Origin: a virus
Length of the DNA: 25,324 nt
Virus record (IMG/VR): IMGVR_UViG_3300030104_001765
Location: 35,358-60,681 of that record
Reading direction: 5' to 3' (one strand)
This document shows, piece by piece, positions 14,202-23,500 of the stretch (within the stretch, counting starts at the first letter, position 1; every line of letters starts with the position of its first letter). A program made the position numbers and the translations under genes. The notes beneath the pieces are model-generated. The model did no database searches. It worked only from the letters and a program-made list of their open reading frames with translations, and was not told the DNA's origin.

Positions 14202-16088
14202 TTGGCACAAAGATATTTAGGTTCGCCAAACGAAGAATTAGATTTAATGTTCGCTGAACTTGAGTCTATTGATAGAACTACAAAAGAAGGAAGAAGAGCA
14301 TACAATGCATTGGCTCGTAAAATAAGACGAGCTAGAGGAAGTCGTATGTTTTCTGGATTAAGAGGATTACTTTCTCGTAAGTACCCTGTACCAGCAGGTG
14401 CTACAGGAGCGGCATCAACTATGGGTGTTGTTGGTACGCCAGCAATTCCAATGCCTTCTCTGGGTACTACAGCGCAAGCACAACCACAAATACCTATAGA
14501 AGAAATTTTAGTTAGTGCAAGCAAAAGAGAAGTGCCTGAAGCAAAGCCTCAGTTTGATGTTTCTTCTAAACTAGGTCGAAATCAATTAAGAAGTTTGCAA
14601 AAAAGAGCAAGAAGAATGAAAAAGACTCCAGATGCATACGAAAAAAACCCTGATTATGCAATAGAGTTTTTGCCTGATTATTTAAAAAATGAATATAGAG
14701 ATGAACTTATGCAATTAGCATCAAGATACAACGAAGGAAGAATGATAGGTAAAGGCGGAATGTTATTCGATCCGACTGATCCGACTGATGTAGCTTTAAT
14801 GGGATTGGGAATGGCTCCAATACCCGGTGCTAGAGTAGCAGCTGGTGCTGGTAAACTTGGAAAAATGTCTAGGAAGCTAAAAAAATCTTTCAAACCCGGC
14901 GGAGTTGGAGAATCTGCTACTTTGCTTGGTGCTTCATCTGCTCCATTTTTATACATGGCTTCAAAGTTAGATCGTTCACGCAAAGAAGCAAGAGAAGGAA
15001 CAGAAGGAAAAACAATTGAGCAATTAATTGAAGATAAAAAACAACAAGAAAAATCAGATGAAAGACTAGAAAAGTTTTTTGAGGCTTACGAAAAAGACCC
15101 AGATGCTTTTAGTAAAGATGCGGAGTATTACAATATGCTTGAAGATGAACGAAACCTAGAAAAAAAAGCCGGTGGTGGAAAACTTATGGGTCAAGCGCAA
15201 AGACTCGCACAAGCTGGTCGTGGTGATGACACAATGCTTATGCACGTTACACCTGATGAGGTTGCAGGAATCGCATCTCTTGCACCGGGTTTGATGACAA
15301 TAAATCCACAAACAGGATTGCCTGAAGCTGGTTTATTTAGAGATATACTTGGGTTTGGACTACCTTTCTTGCTTCCAATGTTGTTACCCGGCATAGGATC
15401 AGTGGCAGCAGGAGCATTAGGTGGAGCAGGCGGAGCCGCAATAAGAGGCGGTGATTTTAAAGATATATTGCTTGGTGGAGCAACTGGTGCTTTGGGCGGT
15501 AAATTGACTGAAGGTTTAGCTCAATCAGGTGCTCAGAGTGCAGGACTTACAGAAAATCTAGCTTCAAAGGCTGTTGACTCAACTGCGGCAATTCCAACAC
15601 AAGCTCTTGCAAATGCTGAAAAATTAAGTTCTGTATTAACTCCTGATCAATTAGTAAATGTTGAAACCTTAACTAAGGGCGGTATGGATATTGGTGGTGC
15701 TTTATCAACAATGGATTTACCTGCAGCTCAAATGGCTAATATTAATCAAGCATTTACACCTGCTATTGGAGATGCTGCTGGTCAAATAGGTTCTTTAGCT
15801 GATATGGGCGGTACAGGTGAAATTTTTGGAAACATTAAGTCTGCTGGTCTTGGGGGATTAAAAGATCAATTAATGTCATTAGAAGGAATTGGAACAGTTA
15901 CAGGAATGGGATTGCAGGCTACTAGAGATGCACAAAGAAGATATCAAGATATGCTTAATAATATGAGTAGAGAAAAAGAGGAAAGAGAAGCAGAGCTTTA
16001 TCGTATGTATCCTGAAAACATACCTTATTATGCTAGAGAAGGCGGATCACTATACAAGAAACGATATATTGATGGAGATTATAGCTAA
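14202..16088 (+). CDS. Gly-rich internal virion protein
   Basis: 628 residues, starting at TTG 14202 with AGGAG at 14191-14195. The N-terminal half is basic and helical. A short motif GRGDDTMLMHVTPDEV (from about residue 338), then TINPQTGLPEAGLF, is one I know from many marine phage virion proteins. It is followed by a strongly hydrophobic Gly/Ala-rich zone at about 378-440 (PFLLPMLLPGIGSVAAGALG), suited to membrane insertion, and a Gln/Ala-rich helical end. The last residues carry REGGSLYKKRY. Family and context suggest an internal or ejected virion protein that helps DNA cross the envelope; this is inference. It joins the next gene by TAATG. Confidence 0.65.
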   Translation: MAQRYLGSPNEELDLMFAELESIDRTTKEGRRAYNALARKIRRARGSRMFSGLRGLLSRKYPVPAGATGAASTMGVVGTPAIPMPSLGTTAQAQPQIPIEEILVSASKREVPEAKPQFDVSSKLGRNQLRSLQKRARRMKKTPDAYEKNPDYAIEFLPDYLKNEYRDELMQLASRYNEGRMIGKGGMLFDPTDPTDVALMGLGMAPIPGARVAAGAGKLGKMSRKLKKSFKPGGVGESATLLGASSAPFLYMASKLDRSRKEAREGTEGKTIEQLIEDKKQQEKSDERLEKFFEAYEKDPDAFSKDAEYYNMLEDERNLEKKAGGGKLMGQAQRLAQAGRGDDTMLMHVTPDEVAGIASLAPGLMTINPQTGLPEAGLFRDILGFGLPFLLPMLLPGIGSVAAGALGGAGGAAIRGGDFKDILLGGATGALGGKLTEGLAQSGAQSAGLTENLASKAVDSTAAIPTQALANAEKLSSVLTPDQLVNVETLTKGGMDIGGALSTMDLPAAQMANINQAFTPAIGDAAGQIGSLADMGGTGEIFGNIKSAGLGGLKDQLMSLEGIGTVTGMGLQATRDAQRRYQDMLNNMSREKEEREAELYRMYPENIPYYAREGGSLYKKRYIDGDYS

Positions 16089-17455
16089 TGGCTAAAAGAA
16101 ATAACCCAATGATGTTTGATGGAGAGATTATAGATGTTCCTCAAATTTATAATCAAAGACCTGAAATGATGTATATATCACAACCCTCACAATCTTATTC
16201 AAGAATGGCTCCTAATCGTTCTACAATGATGAGTCCATATGATAACTATGATTATGGTGGTTATAACTCTGGATTTACAAATTTTAATAATCCGAATATA
16301 GTTCCAACACAAGCAAGAGTTCCACAAGCACCTCCTGCTGGATATAGACCCGGCATTGATCCTGAGTTTAATTATTTTCCAAACTTAAATCCTCCTGCAT
16401 CAACAATAGGACAATATCCTTATGGCATAAATCAACCTATTACTCCATCTGTAAATATTGGTGGAATTGGTGATTTACTTGGAGGAATTAATTTTGGTGA
16501 CACAACTGCTGAAGGCATTGATCTTTCTAATATATTTCAAAATCAAAATATGTTTCAACAACCTGTAATAGATTATGATCTTTTAGCTAGTAAAATAAAT
16601 ATTCCTGATTTTAATCAACCTCAATTTCAAATGCCTGATTTTCAGATGCCTGACTACACTGATCAGTTTCAGTCTTTACAAGAAGGTTTAGGTGGGCTAA
16701 GAGATCAGTTTACTAATTTTCAAATGCCTACATATCAAATGCCTGATTATTCTGGTCAGTTTCAAGGATTACAACAAGGCATTGGTAATTTAACTGATAT
16801 ATTTGGCAATTTCCAAATGCCTACTTATGAAACTCCTGATTATTCACAACAGTTTTCTGATTTGTCTGGTCAACTAAGTGGATTAGGTACACAACTAGGT
16901 GGATTACAGTCTTTATTACAAGGATTAAATATGCCACAAGTTGATATTGATAATCCAATAACCTTTGCTGAAGGTGGAGACATTCGATATCAAGAGGGTC
17001 AAGGCATTGCTGGACTAGATGATGGCATGATGACCGAAGGCAATGAACAGCTTATACAAGCAACGATTATGGTTATTCAAGGAATGGCTCCAGATCAAGC
17101 AACAGCAGATGCTGTTATTAATCAGTTTATTGGACTGTATGGACAAGAAGCCTTTATGTCTTTAAGAGAACAAGTATTAAACCCCAATGGTCAAGTACAA
17201 ACACAAGGAATGATAGAAGGTTTTGGCGGTGGAATGGATGATTTTGTTCAAGGAGTTGCTGGAAATCAAAATAGAATAGCAGCATCACCGGGTGAATATA
17301 TAGTTCCAGCAGATGTAGTTTCTCAATTAGGAGATGGCAATTCTGAAGAAGGCTCAAGAAAGCTAGATGGAATGTTAGATAGAACTCGGATGGCTAAAAC
17401 AGGAACAATAAAACAAGCAGAGCCGATTGACAGCAAAGAGGTAATGCCAATATGA
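16088..17455 (+). CDS. Virion structural protein with FQMPDY repeats and SPGEYIVPADVVS motif
   Basis: 455 residues. The first third is Pro/Tyr/Asn-rich and probably disordered. Residues about 186-270 contain three 31-residue repeats with QMPDY (or ETPDY) starts. The C-terminal part contains EGGDIRYQEG (295-304) and then AASPGEYIVPADVVSQLGDG, with a later KLDGMLDRTRMAKTGTIKQ; this last block is a recurrent motif in marine phage virion proteins. No catalytic motif or signal peptide is seen. It overlaps the next gene by ATGA. Likely part of the internal core or tail-tip complex. Confidence 0.65.
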   Translation: MAKRNNPMMFDGEIIDVPQIYNQRPEMMYISQPSQSYSRMAPNRSTMMSPYDNYDYGGYNSGFTNFNNPNIVPTQARVPQAPPAGYRPGIDPEFNYFPNLNPPASTIGQYPYGINQPITPSVNIGGIGDLLGGINFGDTTAEGIDLSNIFQNQNMFQQPVIDYDLLASKINIPDFNQPQFQMPDFQMPDYTDQFQSLQEGLGGLRDQFTNFQMPTYQMPDYSGQFQGLQQGIGNLTDIFGNFQMPTYETPDYSQQFSDLSGQLSGLGTQLGGLQSLLQGLNMPQVDIDNPITFAEGGDIRYQEGQGIAGLDDGMMTEGNEQLIQATIMVIQGMAPDQATADAVINQFIGLYGQEAFMSLREQVLNPNGQVQTQGMIEGFGGGMDDFVQGVAGNQNRIAASPGEYIVPADVVSQLGDGNSEEGSRKLDGMLDRTRMAKTGTIKQAEPIDSKEVMPI

Positions 17456-17904
17456 ATCAACCTGCTTTAAAACATGAACTAGAGTGGTCAATGGTTCACC
17501 CAGAAATATTAGATAAATGCTGGGATGAGTGTGCAAAACTACTAAGAAGATCAGTTAAAAGAAGCGGTGGTCGTGTTACCATTGATGATGTTTATAGAGA
17601 TGTTGATTCTGGTCGATGCCAAATGTGGATAGTTTATGATACATCTAATCTTGAAATTATAGGTTGTAGCGTTACTTTTTTAAAAGAATATCCAACAGGA
17701 TTAAGAATGTTACACATAGACCATATTGCAGGCATTAAAATGGATTGGTGGTTAGAAGATGGTTTAGATATGTTAAGTCATTTTTCTAAAAAAAATGGCT
17801 ATGATGGTATAGAAGGAATCGGTAGAACTGGTTTCTGGAATTGGTTTAAAAACATGGGGTGGAAAAAACACGCCACCTTTTTTGAAGTTAGAATACAGGA
17901 GTAA
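17452..17904 (+). CDS. GNAT-fold-like protein, possible internal virion protein
   Basis: 150 residues, beginning in the previous stop (ATGA). The layout, with a central QMWIVYDTSNLEIIGCSVTF strand pair, LRMLHIDHIAGI and a C-terminal GFWNWFKNMGWKKHATFFEV, resembles the GNAT acetyltransferase fold. The usual acetyl-CoA loop (Q/R-x-x-G-x-G/A) is not evident after the IDHIAGI strand, so catalysis is doubtful. Phage T7 gp13 is a short virion-assembly protein with a similar fold and gene position, which makes a structural role attractive. The assignment rests on pattern and context. Confidence 0.55.
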   Translation: MNQPALKHELEWSMVHPEILDKCWDECAKLLRRSVKRSGGRVTIDDVYRDVDSGRCQMWIVYDTSNLEIIGCSVTFLKEYPTGLRMLHIDHIAGIKMDWWLEDGLDMLSHFSKKNGYDGIEGIGRTGFWNWFKNMGWKKHATFFEVRIQE

Positions 17905-17907
17905 TAA

Positions 17908-19077
17908 ATGGGCGGAAGTAGCGGTGGCTCTAGTCAACCAGTAGAACAAACAGTAACACAGACACAGTTTCCCGAAGAGGCGAAACCTTATTATAGTCGT
18001 CTGCTTTCAAGAGGAGAGGCAGAAAGCCTACAACCTTATGCGGCTTATCCAAGTCAGCGTTTAGCTCAGTTTGCTCCAGAAGAGCAACAGGCTTTTGGTA
18101 TGACAAGACAGCTTGCCATGCAGGGAACTCCTTTTGCTCAAAGACAAGCAGAACAAACAGCAAGTCAAATTGCTCAAGGAAGTCCTTTTGAACCATTCAC
18201 AGGTTTTCAACAGCAAATGCAACCTATGTATGGTGGTTTTCCACCACCAATTCGACCACCAATGATGTCTGGGTTTGAGTCAGCACAACAACGTGCGGCA
18301 CAACAACAACCAAGCGGTTATGGTGGAGTTGATCTTAATAAAGACCCCAGATTAAAAGAAAGAGGGTTTAGACAAAGCCCAATGCAAATGCAATCATTTG
18401 GATTAGGACGATTTAGTCCACGCAGACCTTCTCCATTTCCTCCAATGCCAAGATATCAATCTCCAATGGAAAGATATATGTCTCCTTATCAACAAGGAGT
18501 TACTGATATTGCTAAAGAAAGAGCAATAAGAGATGCAGATAGAACAAGGTCAGAAATTGGTTTGAATGCAGCTTCACAAGGCGCATTGGGTGGTTATAGA
18601 GAAGGCATTGTTGAATCTAATCTTAATAGAGATTTGCTTAGAAACCTAAGTAATATACAAACACAAGGGTTGCAGTCTGGGTTTGAGTCAGCACAACAAC
18701 AGTTTGAAAGAGATCGTGCGGCTAGAATGGCTCAACAACAACAACAACTAAGCGGAGCACAGCTACTAGGTGGATTTGCTCCACAAGCACAACAAATGGC
18801 ACTTGAAAGAATTGGTGCTCTTGGTGGTGTAGGTGGTCAAAGACGAGGCTTTAGACAAGCTGGACTTGATATTGGATATGAGGACTTTCTTAGACAAGAA
18901 GGATATCCAAGACAACAAATTGGATTTCAAAGCAATATTATTAGAGGTCTTGCATTACCGCCATCACAAACTGTTAGCAGTTATGCACAACGACCCGGCT
19001 TATTTCAACAAACATTAGGTGCAGGGCTTGGTGCTCTGGGACTTTATCAAGGCATGGGAGGAGGTAGGCGACCATGA
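17908..19077 (+). CDS. Gln-rich virion structural protein
   Basis: 389 residues, AGGAG at 17897-17901 before the ATG. It starts MGGSSGGSSQPVEQTVTQTQ, then FPEEAKPYYSRLLSRGE and a helical part; the most family-like region is MSPYQQGVTDIAKERAIRDA (about residue 190 onward) followed by RSEIGLNAASQGALGGYREG and a Gln-rich helix. I associate these with internal virion proteins of marine phages. The middle, about residues 105-185, is Pro/Gln-rich and contains a partial copy of a later segment (SGFESAQQ). The C terminus is Gly-rich and hydrophobic. It overlaps the next gene by ATGA. Confidence 0.6.
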   Translation: MGGSSGGSSQPVEQTVTQTQFPEEAKPYYSRLLSRGEAESLQPYAAYPSQRLAQFAPEEQQAFGMTRQLAMQGTPFAQRQAEQTASQIAQGSPFEPFTGFQQQMQPMYGGFPPPIRPPMMSGFESAQQRAAQQQPSGYGGVDLNKDPRLKERGFRQSPMQMQSFGLGRFSPRRPSPFPPMPRYQSPMERYMSPYQQGVTDIAKERAIRDADRTRSEIGLNAASQGALGGYREGIVESNLNRDLLRNLSNIQTQGLQSGFESAQQQFERDRAARMAQQQQQLSGAQLLGGFAPQAQQMALERIGALGGVGGQRRGFRQAGLDIGYEDFLRQEGYPRQQIGFQSNIIRGLALPPSQTVSSYAQRPGLFQQTLGAGLGALGLYQGMGGGRRP

Positions 19078-20540
19078 GTATAATCGATCAACAAAAAGAA
19101 CTTGAGTATTACCCTGATGATGTACTGGCTCAAGAAATGATGCAACCTACAGGGATTGCACCTAGTTTTTTGGTTGCTACAGAAATCAAAAGACGAAACG
19201 ATATGCGTAATTCATATCAAATGCAGATGAATCAGGCTCCTCAAATGAGTGTTGTTGAAGAACAGGCTATGGAATTACAAGGAATCCCTGATATCGATCC
19301 TAATGCAATGCAACAGCAAATGATGCAAGACCCTATGATGCAAGAACAAATGCCTCAGAATGCGCCTATGCAAATGAGAGAGGGTGGTGATATTAGATAC
19401 CAAGAAGGAGAAGATATTGATTTTGATGAAACAGGTGGTTTTTTTAGAGATGGTATTAATTATGTAACAGAAAATCCTTTTAAAACTGCTTTGGGTGTTG
19501 CTTCTATTGCTTCAATGCTTACTCCTATAGGTGCTGCTAGGGGTGCTGGAATGGGTTTAGCTCGTTTATTAAAAAATAAAGATGCAATTGCTAAAGCACT
19601 TTCACAATCAAAAGATAAAATTTATAAGGGTGCTCAATCTTTTAAAGATAAACAGCTTAGAGATATTGGAACAAGAACTGCTACAAAAAGAGGACTAATT
19701 CCTCAAGGTTCGGCTGTTGTTCGTGATCCTGTTACTGGAAGAATGGTAGGAACAAAAAGTTTAGGAGAAGAAACATTAAAAAAAGCTGGTCAATATGTTA
19801 ATCCAATGCCATTAAATTTATCTAATCCTTTTGTCAGAAGAACTCTTCCTGTTGGTTTTATAGGAAGCCAAGTAGGGGGCGCACTTATTCCAGATGATGT
19901 TGAGCCTAGTATTGGTGGATCAGCAGAAGCATCTATAGAAGATGCAATTACACAAGACAATATTCAAAGTTTACAAGATGCTCTTCAACAACAAAGAGAT
20001 AATGAAACAACTGATCAAGTCTTAGACGAAGGCGTTGAAACCGGAATGGAAACAGAAGCAGGAAAAATGCTTGCTGATGCTATGGCAAGTGTTCCTCAAG
20101 ATACTACATTCCAAGAGTATTTAGATGCTCTTCAAGGCATGGAAGCTACTCGTCAATCACAAATACTTATGGACTTGGGTGCGGCAATTGCTAATGCAAG
20201 TCATGGTGGTGATATTGCTAAAGGTTTACAAGAAGCTGGAACTAAAGCTAGAACAGAACAGCTTAACATTGCTAAAGAAAGAGCAAGAGTTATAGGTGAA
20301 TCAAGAGCAAGAGATATAGATATTGGTCTTAAAATTTCAAACATTGATGCAGCATTAAGAAAATCAGATCAAATTACTCTTTCTGGTTGGCTAGATTTAT
20401 TTGCTGATAATCCAGAATTAATAGATGCAATAAGAGATGCTGATGATCCTGTAGATGAAATAATAACTATATTAGATCGTCTTGGTGTAAATACAGAAAA
20501 TATGAAAAGAGCAAAAGATAATCAAGATAAAAATGAATGA
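19074..20540 (+). CDS. Virion structural protein with LEYYPDDVL/EIKRRNDMR N-terminus
   Basis: 488 residues. The opening LEYYPDDVLAQEMMQPTGIA followed by SFLVATEIKRRNDMR is a conserved start in marine phage proteins next to the large internal protein. A Met/Gln-rich linker follows (IDPNAMQQQMMQDPMMQEQM), then EGGDIRYQEG at 103-112, also found in the protein encoded at 16088. Residues about 135-165 are hydrophobic and Gly/Ala-rich (TALGVASIASMLTPIGAARG). The C-terminal half is helical, Ala- and Asp/Glu-rich. Probably a core or ejection protein; it overlaps the large gene by ATGA. Confidence 0.6.
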   Translation: MSIIDQQKELEYYPDDVLAQEMMQPTGIAPSFLVATEIKRRNDMRNSYQMQMNQAPQMSVVEEQAMELQGIPDIDPNAMQQQMMQDPMMQEQMPQNAPMQMREGGDIRYQEGEDIDFDETGGFFRDGINYVTENPFKTALGVASIASMLTPIGAARGAGMGLARLLKNKDAIAKALSQSKDKIYKGAQSFKDKQLRDIGTRTATKRGLIPQGSAVVRDPVTGRMVGTKSLGEETLKKAGQYVNPMPLNLSNPFVRRTLPVGFIGSQVGGALIPDDVEPSIGGSAEASIEDAITQDNIQSLQDALQQQRDNETTDQVLDEGVETGMETEAGKMLADAMASVPQDTTFQEYLDALQGMEATRQSQILMDLGAAIANASHGGDIAKGLQEAGTKARTEQLNIAKERARVIGESRARDIDIGLKISNIDAALRKSDQITLSGWLDLFADNPELIDAIRDADDPVDEIITILDRLGVNTENMKRAKDNQDKNE

Positions 20541-23500
20541 TAATGGCTTTTTCTGTAGAAGAATTTAAACAACAAAATCCTCAATTTCAAAACATACCTG
20601 ATGAAGAAATTTTAGCTATGTATGAGGCTACCGCTCCTTCGAGAGAGGTACAACAACCTATGCCTAGTTCAAGGCAACCCACTCCCCCCACTGAAGAAGA
20701 TACATCTTTTGGCTCTGCTATTGTTTATGGCTTAGACCAACCGCTTGAGAATATTGGTACAACACTTGAAGCATTAGGTGCTGAAGGTGTGGGCGATTGG
20801 TTTAAAGACATTATTGAAGCACCAGAAGATTATGCAACTGCAACTGAGGATTTTATAAACAAACAAGGCAAAGGTTTTAAGTTTGGTTATTTACCTAGAG
20901 CAACTGTTGAGCAATCAGGTCAGCTTGGTGGTTCACTTGCTTCAGCAGGTTTAGGCTTTGCATTAGCAGGACCTGTTGGTGCATTAGCAGGACCTGCTTT
21001 GTTTGAAATGATTCAGTTATTAGGACCTGTTGCTTTAAACAGAGCAAAAAACAATAGAAGAGAAGAACCATCTTGGGAAGATTGGTCTATTGCCGCTCTT
21101 GCTTCAGGAACATCGGGTGCATTAAATGCCATTGGTATTAAGAATTTAAGTTTATTAAATAACTCTTTAAAAACAGGGTTATCTTCTGCTGGTAGAGAAG
21201 CAGTTACTGAGGGTGCTCAGTCTATTGTAGAGCAAACAGGAAGCACGGCAGGAACATTAGCAGGACTAGACCTAGATGCTAAACAAGCATTAGGTGAGGG
21301 AATACTTGGTGGTACAGCGGCAGGTTCAGCAACAGTGCCATCTGCTGTATTGGCTTCTAATCAAGAAACAGCAACAGAAACACAAGATGCTTATCAACTT
21401 GCTTTAGAGGCAGTGGTTGATGCTAAAAATGTGAACATTGCAACAATAAGACAGGCTACAGGCATTACAAATATTCCTGAATTAAAAGGAATCATTGACA
21501 GAATGTATGCTGAAGGTGTTATACAAAAAGAAGATAATCGTTTTATACCTAATCAAAATTTTGTCAGGAACTTCAAAAATGCTCAGAGATTAAAACGAGA
21601 TGATGAAGAAAGTCAGAATGAAAATATCTTATCAAGAAGTCTTGAAAGGTTTAACATTTTCCAAACTCCCAATACAAATGATCCAAAAACAGATGCTGGA
21701 GTTCAGTTTAATCAGTCAGACAATACAAATGTCACCAATGCGATATTTAGGGTTCAAGATAAATACATTGACTTAAAGCAAATACAGCAACAAATAACAG
21801 AAGAAAGAAAGAAAGAGGGAGCTGACCCCATAGCTGATGAAGCAGATGCGTATGGTGGGCTTACTGTATTTGAAGGCAGAGCAGAAGAACAAATAAGACA
21901 GCTTGAAAATCAAGAAGTTAGACCTATGGTTGAAGAAATGAAAGCTAGGGATATTGATTTGGAAATGATTGATGAGTTTGCACAGATGAGACACGCACCC
22001 GAAAGGAATGCTTTTGTTGCAGAGATCAATGAGAACCAACCCGATGGTGGTTCAGGCATTCTTACAGCCGATGCTGAAGCAATTATGAAAACAAAGTATG
22101 GGTTTGATATAGACCCACAGGTGATAACAGAACAGATTGTTAATCCAGATTATCAAATATTGTTAGACAGCATTGCGAAGCTACAAGTCAAAAAGAATTT
22201 AGATACAAGAGAACAAAACAGATTAAAGAAACTACAAGCTGATTTGGCTCAGACCAATAGAATAGAAAATGTAGATAGAATCAGTTATCAATGGAAGAAT
22301 GGAAATCAGCTTGGAAGAAAGATGCAGAAATTTTTTCAAGACCATGTTGATCCAATACTGCAAAAAAATAGAGACATTATGCAAGATGCTGGTCTTGTTG
22401 CTGAAGAAGAGGTCGATGGATGGCAGAAAAATTATAATTTTTATGTGCCACTAAAAGGTATTGCGGGAGATGAAAAAGTAGAAGGTTTTCCTCCGCCTAC
22501 AGGTCGTGGTATGAGCATCATAGGTAGAGAGAATAGAAGAGTAAAAGGTAGAGCGGGAGTTCAATCTGCATCTCCTTTGTTAAATACAATTTCTGATCGA
22601 ACTGCAAAAGTTATTAGAGCGGAAAAGAATAAAGTTTTAAACGAGCTTTTGACTCTAGCTGAACAAAATCCAAACGATGCTTTGTGGGAAGTGTTTTCAG
22701 AAGATACGCCTGTATTCAGAGATGCCTTTCAAGTTTTTTATGTAAACCCAACTGATCCAACGATAACAAGCAATACAAGAAAAGATGGATATGTAAAAAA
22801 TTACACAATAAAACCGACTAAAGCCAGTACATATCAATTACAAAACATGGATGATTTAATCGGTGTTAAAAGAGATGGCAAACAACATTATATTAAGCTG
22901 AACAATGTTCGTATGTTGACTGCTTTAAAAAACTTAGGCGTTCAAGAAAATAATAAAATTATCAAAATCTTCGGACCGATAAGCAGATACTTATCAATGA
23001 TTAATACATCCCTCAACCCTGAGTTTATTGTTTCAAACTTTGTAAGAGACATACAAACAGGTGTGTTTAATTTAATTACAGAACAAGACATAGGAAAACT
23101 AGATGGAGAGGCGATTGCTAAACAGGTTGTAAAAGATACACCATCATCAATAAGAACAATGTATGCGGGATTTAGAAGGAATCAAAATCCTCAAGCATTT
23201 GAAACACTTCCAGTTGAAGAACAACAAATGTTTAATGACTTTTTATCTTCAGGTGCAAAAGCAGATTGGTTTTATGTGCCAACAGTCAATGAGGTTGCTG
23301 ATAATGTAAACAATTTAATTGAAATGACTGAAGGCAAACAGAATTTTAAACAAGGAGTAAAGACATTAGGAAAATGGGTTGATGATACAAATGCTTCTGT
23401 AGAAAATGGAGTTCGTTTTGCAACATACAAAAATGCTAGAAAAGTAGGTCTTTCAAAAAAACAGTCAGCCATACTTGCTAAAAATCTGACAGTAAACTTC

